6,101 nucleotides of DNA, taken from positions 1-6,101 of the forward strand of contig RFIM01000216.1 in assembly GCA_003695215.1 (NCBI GenBank), read 5' to 3'. The notes beneath the pieces were generated by a model. The model did no database searches, was not told the origin of the DNA, and saw only the letters and a list, made by a program, of their open reading frames with translations. A program made the translations under genes and the position numbers. Positions 1 through 5,719 of this stretch are shown here, piece after piece (position 1 is the first letter of the stretch; the number at the start of each line of letters is the position of its first letter). Origin of the DNA: Chloroflexota bacterium (GTDB lineage Bacteria; Chloroflexota; Anaerolineae; Aggregatilineales; UBA2796).

Positions 1-2514
1 CCTTCAGACAAGTTGGCAGAGCCGAACAAGACCATCACCTTCGATTTCAAGGTGACCGATCGGCGTGGCGAGCCTGTGCAAGCCGAGCTTGGCATCGCAC
101 TGACCGACCTGGCCACGCTGAGCGTCGGCGCGCCCAACAGCCTACCGATCTTCGATTTCTTCTGGAGCCCGCGTGGACTCTCTATCATCACGCTCACGGC
201 GCTCAATCGCCTGATCGACGGCATTGTGCCGCAAGGCGATCTTGGGCAAGCTGAAGTGATGATGATGGCGCGCGGCGGCATTGGCACGCCGCCAATGGAT
301 GAGCTTGGTGCCGACGGCGAAGCGGACGCGGATTCTCAGCGCAGAAAAGGCGCTGAGGCTGCGCCTGCCGTGCGCACTAACTTCGTGGATACGCCCTTGT
401 GGCTGCCAAGCCTGATCACGAATGCAGACGGCACGGCGCGCGCCTCCATCAGCTTGCCTGATAATCTGACGACGTGGCGCCTGGACGTGCGCGGCATCTC
501 TGCGCAGACTTTCGTCGGCGATGCCACTCTGGAGATCGTCTCGACCAAGCCGCTTTTAGTGCGCCCTGCCACGCCGCGTTTCTTCGTCGTCGGCGATGAG
601 GCAGAGCTGGCAGTGGTCGTCAACAACAACACAGATAGCGATCTCGAGACCACAGTCAGCCTGATAGCCCAGGGCGTCACACTGCGCGCTGAGCCGCAAC
701 AAGTGGTGAAGATTCCATCTAACGGCCGCGTTCGTGTGACGTGGTTGGCTGTGATCGGCGATGTAGAGGCTGTTGACCTGACTTTCAGCGCCGTCAGCGG
801 GCAATTCAGCGATGCCAGCAAGCCAATGGTCGGCTTGGGCGATCAGCGCTTGTTACCCGTCTATCGCTATCTCGCGCCAGATTATAACGCGACCGCAGGT
901 GCCTTGCGCCAGCCGAGCAGCCGCACAGAAGGCATCCTTGTGCCGAGCGCTGCGCTAGCGCCGAGCGGCTCGCTCACGGTTCGGCTCAGCCCATCTTTAG
1001 CGGCTGTGACGCTAGATGCCTTGCGCGCGCTTGAGAACTTTCCCTACCAGTGCCTTGAGCAGACTGTCTCGCGCTTTTTGCCAAACGTCGTGACCTACCG
1101 CGCCTTGCAGAAGCTCGGCTTGGCAGACGAGCAGCTGCGCGCTGCTCTAGAGAAGGCGCTGCGCGAGGCTCTGGACAAGCTCAGCCGCGAGCAACGCAGT
1201 GATGGCGGCTGGGGCTGGTATTTCAATGAGGAATCCAGCACGCTAGTGACGGCCTACGCGCTGCTCGGCCTGATCGAGGCGCGCGAGGCTGATCTGAGCC
1301 TGCCAAGCGCCATGATCGATCGCGCTGTGGCATTCCTGCAGGCGCGCTTGCCGCTCTTCACACAACAGACGCCTGAGTGGGAGCTGAATCGCGGCGCTTT
1401 TGTGCTGTACGTCTTGGCGCGTTCGGGCAATCTGAACCTGCAGGCGCTGGAGTCGCTCTTCGTTTGGCGCGAGAAGTTGGCGCTGTATGCGCGCGGCTTC
1501 TTGGCACAAGCTTATGGATTGGCGCAGGGCGTGCGCGGCTTCCAGGATCGGATCGATGCGCTGCTCAGCGATATCCAATCGGCCGCGATCGTCAGCGCCA
1601 CAGGCATTCATTGGGAAGAGCGGCATCGGGATTGGTGGAACTGGAGTAGCGACACGCGCACAACAGCGATCTTGTTGCAGACTCTGATCGCTTTCACGCC
1701 GGAGAGCGCCCTGATTCCTAACGTGATTCGTTGGTTGATGGCAGCGCGCCACGCCGATGCATGGGAAACAACGCAAGAATCGGCATGGGCAGTCATGGCG
1801 CTCACCAATTGGATGGCGCTCAGCGGCGAGCTGAAGGCCAACTACACTTACACGCTCAGCCTGAACGGCTCACAGCGCTTTGAAGGCGTCGCCAATGCTG
1901 AGACGCTCAAACGCACTGAGACGCTGGAGATCGCGATCGCGGCGCTGCTGCGCGAGCGGGTCAATCGCTTGACCTTCCAGCATGGCGCAGGCGAAGGCGC
2001 GCTCTACTACACGGCGACTCTGAACGTCCAGCAGCCTGTGGAAGCCATTCAGCCGACCGATCGCGGCATTCGGCTTGTGCGCACGTACTACAACGCTGAA
2101 GGCAAGCCGATCACAGAGGCGCGCCTCGGCGATGTGATCACGGTCGCATTAGAAATCACAGCAGCGCAGGACTTGTACTACGTGGTCATCAACGATCCGC
2201 TTCCGGCAGGCACAGAGGCGATCGATCGCTCGCTGCTGACCAGCGCGCAGATCGGTCAGCGCCCGCAGCTGATTCCGAGCGAGGCGCCCTATCGCTTCGC
2301 GTGGGGCTGGTGGCTCTTCAGCGATACGCAGCTGCGCACAGAGCGCGTCGTCCTCTCGGCGAGCTATCTGCCGCGCGGCAGCTATCGCTACGTCTACCAA
2401 ATTCAGGCGACCTCAGTCGGCGTCTACCGTGTGATTCCGCCGCATGGCAATGAGTTCTACTTCCCTGAGGTCTTTGGGCGTGGTGCGGGCAGCTTGTTCA
2501 CCATCAAGCCGTGA
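1..2514 (+). CDS. Bacterial alpha-2-macroglobulin family protein, C-terminal part (5' end outside window)
   Basis: The reading frame is open from base 1 to a TGA at 2512-2514, giving 837 residues of a larger protein. Bacterial homologues usually have about 1500-1900 residues, so roughly half is missing. Numbering window codons, residues 1-86 look like a macroglobulin/bait-region domain. Residues 87-126 are a low-complexity, protease-accessible stretch (Met-, Gly- and Asp-rich, with QRRK) that fits a bait region. Residues 127-215 match the conserved A2M core (FVDTPLWLPS, then LPDNLTTWRL). The thioester domain spans about 339-610, with the CLEQ thioester at 351-354 (bases 1051-1062) and DGGWGWY at 401-407. 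The C-terminal macroglobulin domains end in the family-typical IPPHGNEFYFPEVFGR. Family knowledge: these envelope proteins trap attacking proteases by cleavage-triggered thioester attachment. The usual partner gene pbpC is not downstream. The signal peptide or lipobox lies off the window, so secretion is inferred. The TTG at 13 is not the real start, because the frame continues upstream of it. Confidence 0.93.
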   Translation, partial: PSDKLAEPNKTITFDFKVTDRRGEPVQAELGIALTDLATLSVGAPNSLPIFDFFWSPRGLSIITLTALNRLIDGIVPQGDLGQAEVMMMARGGIGTPPMDELGADGEADADSQRRKGAEAAPAVRTNFVDTPLWLPSLITNADGTARASISLPDNLTTWRLDVRGISAQTFVGDATLEIVSTKPLLVRPATPRFFVVGDEAELAVVVNNNTDSDLETTVSLIAQGVTLRAEPQQVVKIPSNGRVRVTWLAVIGDVEAVDLTFSAVSGQFSDASKPMVGLGDQRLLPVYRYLAPDYNATAGALRQPSSRTEGILVPSAALAPSGSLTVRLSPSLAAVTLDALRALENFPYQCLEQTVSRFLPNVVTYRALQKLGLADEQLRAALEKALREALDKLSREQRSDGGWGWYFNEESSTLVTAYALLGLIEAREADLSLPSAMIDRAVAFLQARLPLFTQQTPEWELNRGAFVLYVLARSGNLNLQALESLFVWREKLALYARGFLAQAYGLAQGVRGFQDRIDALLSDIQSAAIVSATGIHWEERHRDWWNWSSDTRTTAILLQTLIAFTPESALIPNVIRWLMAARHADAWETTQESAWAVMALTNWMALSGELKANYTYTLSLNGSQRFEGVANAETLKRTETLEIAIAALLRERVNRLTFQHGAGEGALYYTATLNVQQPVEAIQPTDRGIRLVRTYYNAEGKPITEARLGDVITVALEITAAQDLYYVVINDPLPAGTEAIDRSLLTSAQIGQRPQLIPSEAPYRFAWGWWLFSDTQLRTERVVLSASYLPRGSYRYVYQIQATSVGVYRVIPPHGNEFYFPEVFGRGAGSLFTIKP

Positions 2515-2530
2515 GCAAGGCGCTTGGCTG

Positions 2531-2557
2531 GGCTTGCCATGCGGCAGGTTCAGTTTT
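2531..2557 (+). terminator. Possible intrinsic terminator of the A2M gene
   Basis: An inverted repeat 17 bases after the A2M stop pairs 2533-2538 (CTTGCC) with 2543-2548 (GGCAGG) around a 4-base ATGC loop. Two further G-T pairs extend it to 2531-2550. It is followed by the moderately T-rich stretch TTCAGTTTT. Position and order fit a rho-independent terminator, but the T tract is interrupted and the stem contains wobble pairs. Confidence 0.4.
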
Positions 2558-2588
2558 GGCCTTGAGCAGGCGCCAAAGGCACAAGCAA

Positions 2589-2628
2589 ACTGCCAGCAGC
2601 GTGAAGGGGGCGGTCACCTGCTGGCAGT
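2589..2628. terminator. Strong hairpin between convergent genes, possible bidirectional terminator
   Basis: A perfect 11-bp inverted repeat (ACTGCCAGCAG at 2589-2599 with CTGCTGGCAGT at 2618-2628) continues inward, after a one-base bulge at C2600, with GTGA (2601-2604) pairing TCAC (2614-2617). The loop is 2605-2613 (AGGGGGCGG). It is the strongest stem-loop I found in the window. It lies between the converging A2M and phosphatase genes, where a shared transcription stop is expected. The plus-strand side has no T tract. On the minus strand the hairpin is followed by TTTGCTTGTGCCTTT, so it would serve the phosphatase transcript better. Terminator function is inferred. Confidence 0.45.
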
Positions 2629-2681
2629 GAGTTGACCCGCTTGGCCGCTGCGGCGACGCGCACTTCCGCGCGGCAATTGGG

Positions 2682-2729
2682 CAACTTGCACATGCTTCCA
2701 TCTCATGCTCAAAACGGCATGGCAAGTTG
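2682..2729. repeat. Interrupted inverted repeat in the convergent intergenic region
   Basis: CAACTTGC (2682-2689) pairs perfectly with GCAAGTTG (2722-2729). After a single bulged A2690, CATGC (2691-2695) pairs with GCATG (2717-2721). This makes a 13-bp stem with a 21-base loop. No T tract follows on either strand, so it is a weaker terminator candidate than its neighbour. It could be an mRNA 3'-end structure of the phosphatase transcript or a protein-binding dyad. Confidence 0.35.
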
Positions 2730-2787
2730 ACGCACAGTTTGCATCAGCTGGCTGAGCTAAGCTTTAAGGAGAGATTAAAACGGCATG
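2711..2787. repeat. 11-bp direct repeat AAAACGGCATG, two copies
   Basis: AAAACGGCATG occurs at 2711-2721 and again at 2777-2787, 66 bases apart start to start, downstream of the phosphatase gene. An exact 11-base match is not expected by chance in so short a stretch, though two copies are weak evidence. On the minus strand each copy reads CATGCCGTTTT, ending in four Ts. No function is assigned. Confidence 0.4.
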
Positions 2788-2796
2788 AATTAAGGC

Positions 2797-3966
2797 CTAC
2801 GCTTGCCCTACGCGCTCAAGGTATAGCACGATCACGCTGACGTTATCCTCACCACCGCGTTCGTTGGTCAGCTCGATCAGATCGAGCGTTGCTTCAGTCG
2901 GATTGTCAGTGCGCAACACGATCTCGGCGATGTCTTTATCCTCAAGATGGCGCGTCAAACCGTCTGAGCATACCACGATCCGATCGCCTTCGCGTAGCGT
3001 GTGCCTGAAAAGGTCTATCTCCAAGTCAGCCGACTGCCCTAAGGCGCGATAGAGCACATGGCCCATCGGATGGTAGCGCGCCTGCTCAGCCGTCAGATGC
3101 CCTGAGGCGACCAACGCTTGGACGAAACTGTGATCGCTAGTAATCTGGCTGATAGTGCGATCATGCGCGTCCACAAGATACAAGCGGCTATCGCCGACGT
3201 GCGCTACGAAGACTCGGTTATTGCGCACAAGCGCGAGCGTAGCTGTTGTTCCCATGCCGCGCCGTGAAGCATCGCGCCGCGCCCGCTCAACCACAGTGCG
3301 GTTCGCCTGATCGATAGCATCGTGCAGGCGCTTGAGCAGCAGCTCTTCGCTCAAAGTAGCTAGCTGGTCGCTGCCACGCTCAGCGCTGGTGAAGTTTGCC
3401 TGTACGGCCTCAACCACAAGCCGACTGGCCTCCTCGCCGGCTGCAGCGCCGCCCATGCCATCAGCCACTAGCGCCAAAGCCAAGCCATCTATCGCCCAGA
3501 GCCCCAGGCTATCTTCGTTATTGGCGCGCACTTTGCCCACGCTAGTGCGCCCGCTCAGCCGCAATTGTATGCCAAAATCTTCATCAGGGATCAACAAGGG
3601 CGCGTTGCAGTGAACGCAGTGAGTTGCGTCAGGCAAGTTGTAAGTGCCACAGTTCAAACATGTGAGTGGCTCGCCATTTAAATTCTCAGGTAGCACCTTT
3701 GACCTTGCCTTTCGCAAGCGTTCGATTCGTCCTGGCTCAAACAAGCTGTGGTTACGTTGGCGGATGAAGCGCAACGCGCCTTCAATCAGGCTGCCCGTGC
3801 CATCTAAGCCATCTACCACGGGCAAGTCGTCAAGGCGACGGTTGCAGCGGAAGCAATAGACTGCCTGTGGCAAATTTTCGTAGTTGCAGCGTGGACATCG
3901 GCGCGTCTCGTTCTTCACAACAGCTTCCCTTCGCATAGCCTGCGCAGCGCTCAGCTTTGCAAGCAT
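2797..3966 (-). CDS. PP2C-family Ser/Thr protein phosphatase with two N-terminal zinc ribbons
   Basis: This 389-residue protein should remove phosphate from Ser/Thr residues of proteins using two metal ions. The N-terminal third has two Cys4 zinc ribbons: C24-x2-C27 with C38-x2-C41, and C103-x2-C106 with C117-x2-C120. A basic linker (residues 64-92) joins them. The PP2C domain covers about 135-386 and keeps the expected metal and phosphate motifs: RANNED (147-152), DGMGG (169-173), GMGTT (237-241), GDSR (258-261), SDHS (277-280), SDGL (334-337) and GGEDNVSV (371-378). It therefore looks catalytically intact. No signal peptide or membrane segment is visible, so it is probably cytoplasmic. The ATG at 3966 is supported by AAAGGA eight bases upstream. 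No Ser/Thr kinase or FHA gene, the usual partners, is adjacent in the window. It is divergent from aroC and convergent with the A2M gene. The substrate is unknown, and the ribbons may mediate protein or nucleic-acid binding (inference). Confidence 0.94.
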   Translation of the reverse strand: MLAKLSAAQAMRREAVVKNETRRCPRCNYENLPQAVYCFRCNRRLDDLPVVDGLDGTGSLIEGALRFIRQRNHSLFEPGRIERLRKARSKVLPENLNGEPLTCLNCGTYNLPDATHCVHCNAPLLIPDEDFGIQLRLSGRTSVGKVRANNEDSLGLWAIDGLALALVADGMGGAAAGEEASRLVVEAVQANFTSAERGSDQLATLSEELLLKRLHDAIDQANRTVVERARRDASRRGMGTTATLALVRNNRVFVAHVGDSRLYLVDAHDRTISQITSDHSFVQALVASGHLTAEQARYHPMGHVLYRALGQSADLEIDLFRHTLREGDRIVVCSDGLTRHLEDKDIAEIVLRTDNPTEATLDLIELTNERGGEDNVSVIVLYLERVGQA

Positions 3967-3974
3967 AGTTTAAG

Positions 3975-3980
3975 TCCTTT
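3975..3980 (-). promoter_or_regulatory. Ribosome binding site of the phosphatase gene
   Basis: On the minus strand AAAGGA lies eight bases before the ATG at 3964-3966. This supports that start over the internal Met11, which has no comparable Shine-Dalgarno sequence. Confidence 0.6.
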
Positions 3981-3984
3981 GCCT

Positions 3985-3999
3985 GAACTTGACAAGTTC
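3985..3999. promoter_or_regulatory. Perfect 15-bp palindrome, candidate operator between phosphatase gene and aroC
   Basis: GAACTTG-A-CAAGTTC is a perfect inverted repeat with 7-base arms around one central base, 18 bases from the phosphatase start codon. Its size and symmetry suit a homodimeric DNA-binding regulator. It contains TTGACA on the plus strand (3989-3994) and TTGTCA on the minus strand, both -35-like, so a bound protein could block a promoter in either direction. In the phosphatase mRNA it could also form a small 5'-UTR hairpin next to the ribosome site. The regulator is not identifiable from the window. Confidence 0.45.
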
Positions 4000-4017
4000 T
4001 ACAGCCTGCGGTAGCTT
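3989..4017 (+). promoter_or_regulatory. Possible promoter for aroC
   Basis: A consensus -35 hexamer TTGACA (3989-3994) is followed after 17 bases by TAGCTT (4012-4017), which matches only three of six -10 positions. It faces aroC and would give a leader of roughly 95 bases. The -35 lies inside the palindrome at 3985-3999. The -10 is poor, so this is tentative. Confidence 0.22.
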
Positions 4018-4119
4018 CTTGAGCATCCAAATCCGAGCCTTTGCGGCAACCCGAGCGACCGATCGATTTTGAGAGCTGGTATCGGCCTGTTCGTGCTGCT
4101 CACGCCATAGGATATTCTC

Positions 4120-5316
4120 ATGCTGCGCTTCCTAACCGCTGGTGAATCACACGGCCCGATCCTGACCGCAATTCTGGATGGAATGCCCGCCAATTTGCCC
4201 TTGAGCGCCGAATGGATCAACGCAGAATTAGCACGCCGCCAGCAAGGCTATGGGCGCGGCGGGCGCATGTCCATTGAGCGCGACCAAGTCCACTTGGGCG
4301 GTGGCGTGCTCGCAGGCAAGACCACAGGCGCGCCTATCGCGCTGCTGGTCGAGAATCGCGACTACCAAAATTGGGCAGAGAAAGACATCCCGCCCATGAC
4401 CGTGCCGCGCCCTGGTCACGCGGACCTGACGGCGAGCGTCAAGTACGGCTATCGTGAGCTGCGCTTGAGCCTGGAGCGCGCCAGCGCACGCGAGACGACC
4501 ATGCGCGTAGCAGTCGGCGCGATTTGCAAGCGCCTGTTGGCTGAATTCGGCATCCAAGTGCAAGGTTACGTGGTCAGCATCGGCGATGTTGAGGCAGAGC
4601 TGCCTGACTTGCCCGATGCGGCGAGCTACCAGGCGCGCTTCGCAGCGGCTGAGGCTAGCGATGTGCGCTGCCCTGATCCTGAGGCGACTGAGCGGATGCA
4701 CGCTGCTATCCGCGCCGCCATTCAGGCGAAGGATACGCTCGGCGGCGTGATCGAAGTGGTCGCGCTTGGCCTGCCATCAGGCTTAGGCTCGCACGTGCAA
4801 TGGGATCGCAAGCTGGACGGCCAGCTCTTAGCTGCGGTCGGCAGCGTGCCTTCGGTCAAAGGCGCCGAGATCGGGCGCGCCTTTGCTTTGGCGCGGCTGC
4901 GCGGCACAGCAGTGCATGATGAGATTGAGCGCGCCGAAGATGGCAGCTTGCGCCGCCGCACTAATCGCGCGGGCGGCTTGGAAGGCGGCATCACTACTGG
5001 CGAGCCACTGATCGTGCGCGCTGCGCTCAAGCCGATTGCCACCACGCTCACGCCGCTCAGCTCAGTAGACTTGGCGAGCGGCGAGCCGCGCCACATTGAC
5101 TACGAGCGCAGCGACTTCTGCCAAGTGCCGCGCGGTGTGCCAATCATCGAGGCTATGGTCGCCTTTGTGCTGGCGAACGCGCTCATTGAGAAGCTCGGCG
5201 GCGATTCAATTGACGAGATGCGCCCGCGCTTCGCTGCGCTGCGCCGTAATCATCTGGCTGACCTGCCAATGGACAACCAGCCTTGGCGCTTCGGCTACCA
5301 ATACAGCCTAAAATGA
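4120..5316 (+). CDS. aroC: Chorismate synthase
   Basis: AroC catalyses the last shikimate-pathway step, converting 5-enolpyruvylshikimate 3-phosphate to chorismate by loss of phosphate. It needs reduced FMN and acts as a cytoplasmic homotetramer. The 398 residues are the usual family length. Visible signatures are GESHG at 8-12 with His11, YGRGGRMSIERD at 44-55, RPGHADL at 97-103 with His100, RASARETT at 120-127, NRAGGLEGGITTGEP near 285-300, and SDFCQVPRGVP near the C-terminal end. The short N-terminus (MLRFLTAGESHG) matches the Gram-positive/actinobacterial type rather than the E. coli type. The ATG at 4120 is supported by AGGA at 4109-4112, seven bases upstream. No other shikimate gene is adjacent, so aroC appears to be a lone transcription unit here, divergent from the phosphatase gene and followed by a hairpin. 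Confidence 0.98.
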   Translation: MLRFLTAGESHGPILTAILDGMPANLPLSAEWINAELARRQQGYGRGGRMSIERDQVHLGGGVLAGKTTGAPIALLVENRDYQNWAEKDIPPMTVPRPGHADLTASVKYGYRELRLSLERASARETTMRVAVGAICKRLLAEFGIQVQGYVVSIGDVEAELPDLPDAASYQARFAAAEASDVRCPDPEATERMHAAIRAAIQAKDTLGGVIEVVALGLPSGLGSHVQWDRKLDGQLLAAVGSVPSVKGAEIGRAFALARLRGTAVHDEIERAEDGSLRRRTNRAGGLEGGITTGEPLIVRAALKPIATTLTPLSSVDLASGEPRHIDYERSDFCQVPRGVPIIEAMVAFVLANALIEKLGGDSIDEMRPRFAALRRNHLADLPMDNQPWRFGYQYSLK

Positions 5317-5323
5317 GCCAATC

Positions 5324-5344
5324 GCACAAGGCTGCAGCTTGTGC
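5324..5344 (+). terminator. Hairpin just after aroC, candidate terminator
   Basis: GCACAAG (5324-5330) pairs perfectly with CTTGTGC (5338-5344) around a 7-base loop, starting seven bases after the aroC stop. The following bases, TATCATATGTGT, are only partly T-rich, so this is a weak intrinsic terminator at best. It might instead attenuate read-through into the next genes. Confidence 0.4.
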
Positions 5345-5350
5345 TATCAT
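5345..5350 (+). promoter_or_regulatory. Possible -10 box for the downstream gene pair
   Basis: TATCAT matches the -10 consensus at five of six positions and lies 48 bases before the next start codon. No good -35 hexamer is present at normal spacing, because that position falls in the aroC hairpin. Tentative. Confidence 0.25.
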
Positions 5351-5388
5351 ATGTGTAACGTTCGGTTGCGCACTTGAGGCGAATTGGC

Positions 5389-5392
5389 GAGG
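5389..5392 (+). promoter_or_regulatory. Ribosome binding site that decides the start of the small gene
   Basis: GAGG lies six bases before the ATG at 5399. A TTG at 5384 in the same frame has GAGG only four bases upstream and is a weaker start. The ATG is therefore preferred. Confidence 0.55.
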
Positions 5393-5398
5393 CTCAAC

Positions 5399-5719
5399 AT
5401 GACGATCAGAATCATTCCGCGCTACAAGTTGCTGTTGCGCTACAACATCAATCCTGAGACGCATGAAGCCTACTACACCTTTGTCACTCAGGAGCTTGTG
5501 CCGAGTATGCAGGCGCTAGGGCTGTACATGTTCCGAGTCTACCACACCGCCTATGGCGATCATCCCATGCGGCAGTTGGAATTTCTGGCAGAGGACTTGG
5601 ACGCTGTGCGTACGGCTTTGAGGAGCAGCACCTGGCAGCGGCTAGAGGAGAAATTGAAGAGCTTCGTCTCGGATTACAGCCGCAAGCTGATCGCTTTCCG
5701 TGACGGCTTCCAGATATGA
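5399..5719 (+). CDS. Small protein of unknown function, predicted ferredoxin-like (dimeric alpha/beta barrel) fold
   Basis: I do not recognise a named family for this 106-residue protein. Its pattern suggests beta-alpha-beta-beta-alpha-beta: strand 3-15 (RIIPRYKLLLRYN), helix about 18-37, strands about 41-49 and 56-64 around a GDHPMRQ turn, helix about 66-88, and a last strand near KLIAFRDGFQI. This order is typical of dimeric alpha/beta barrel (NIPSNAP/EthD-like) proteins, but no catalytic residue can be assigned. There is no signal peptide or membrane segment, so it is probably cytoplasmic. The start is ATG 5399, supported by GAGG; a TTG at 5384 would add five residues. Its stop overlaps the next start as ATGA, implying translational coupling. 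The fold is inferred from the sequence pattern only. Confidence 0.8.
   Translation: MTIRIIPRYKLLLRYNINPETHEAYYTFVTQELVPSMQALGLYMFRVYHTAYGDHPMRQLEFLAEDLDAVRTALRSSTWQRLEEKLKSFVSDYSRKLIAFRDGFQI

Noticed and set aside
1377..1687. Plus-strand open frames of 66-90 codons inside the A2M gene
   Set aside because: They overlap the well-supported A2M frame fully, have Arg/Ala/Cys-rich random composition and show no recognisable domain. They are frame shadows in GC-rich DNA.
1920..1945. GCGATCGC octamer (cyanobacterial HIP1-like)
   Set aside because: I noticed only this copy, while HIP1-rich cyanobacterial genomes carry many. It does not support a cyanobacterial origin.
2766..2793. AAGGAG followed by ATG-AAT-TAA, a possible two-codon minimal reading frame
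   Set aside because: The spacing of about 13 bases is long, the peptide is only Met-Asn, and it lies antisense to the end of the convergent phosphatase transcript. Most likely coincidence.
2515..2796. Possible small protein genes in the convergent intergenic region (63 and 73 codons)
   Set aside because: The candidates overlap the end of A2M or the hairpins, lack ribosome sites and have no recognisable features.
3961..3994. TTGTCA with TAAACT at 17-base spacing as the phosphatase promoter
   Set aside because: The -10 would sit against the start codon and put the RNA start inside the gene, removing the good AAAGGA ribosome site. The real promoter is probably further upstream.
4228..5096. Long minus-strand open frames opposite aroC (157 and 124 codons)
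   Set aside because: They are antisense to the conserved catalytic regions of chorismate synthase and have no family features. They arise from GC-biased codons.
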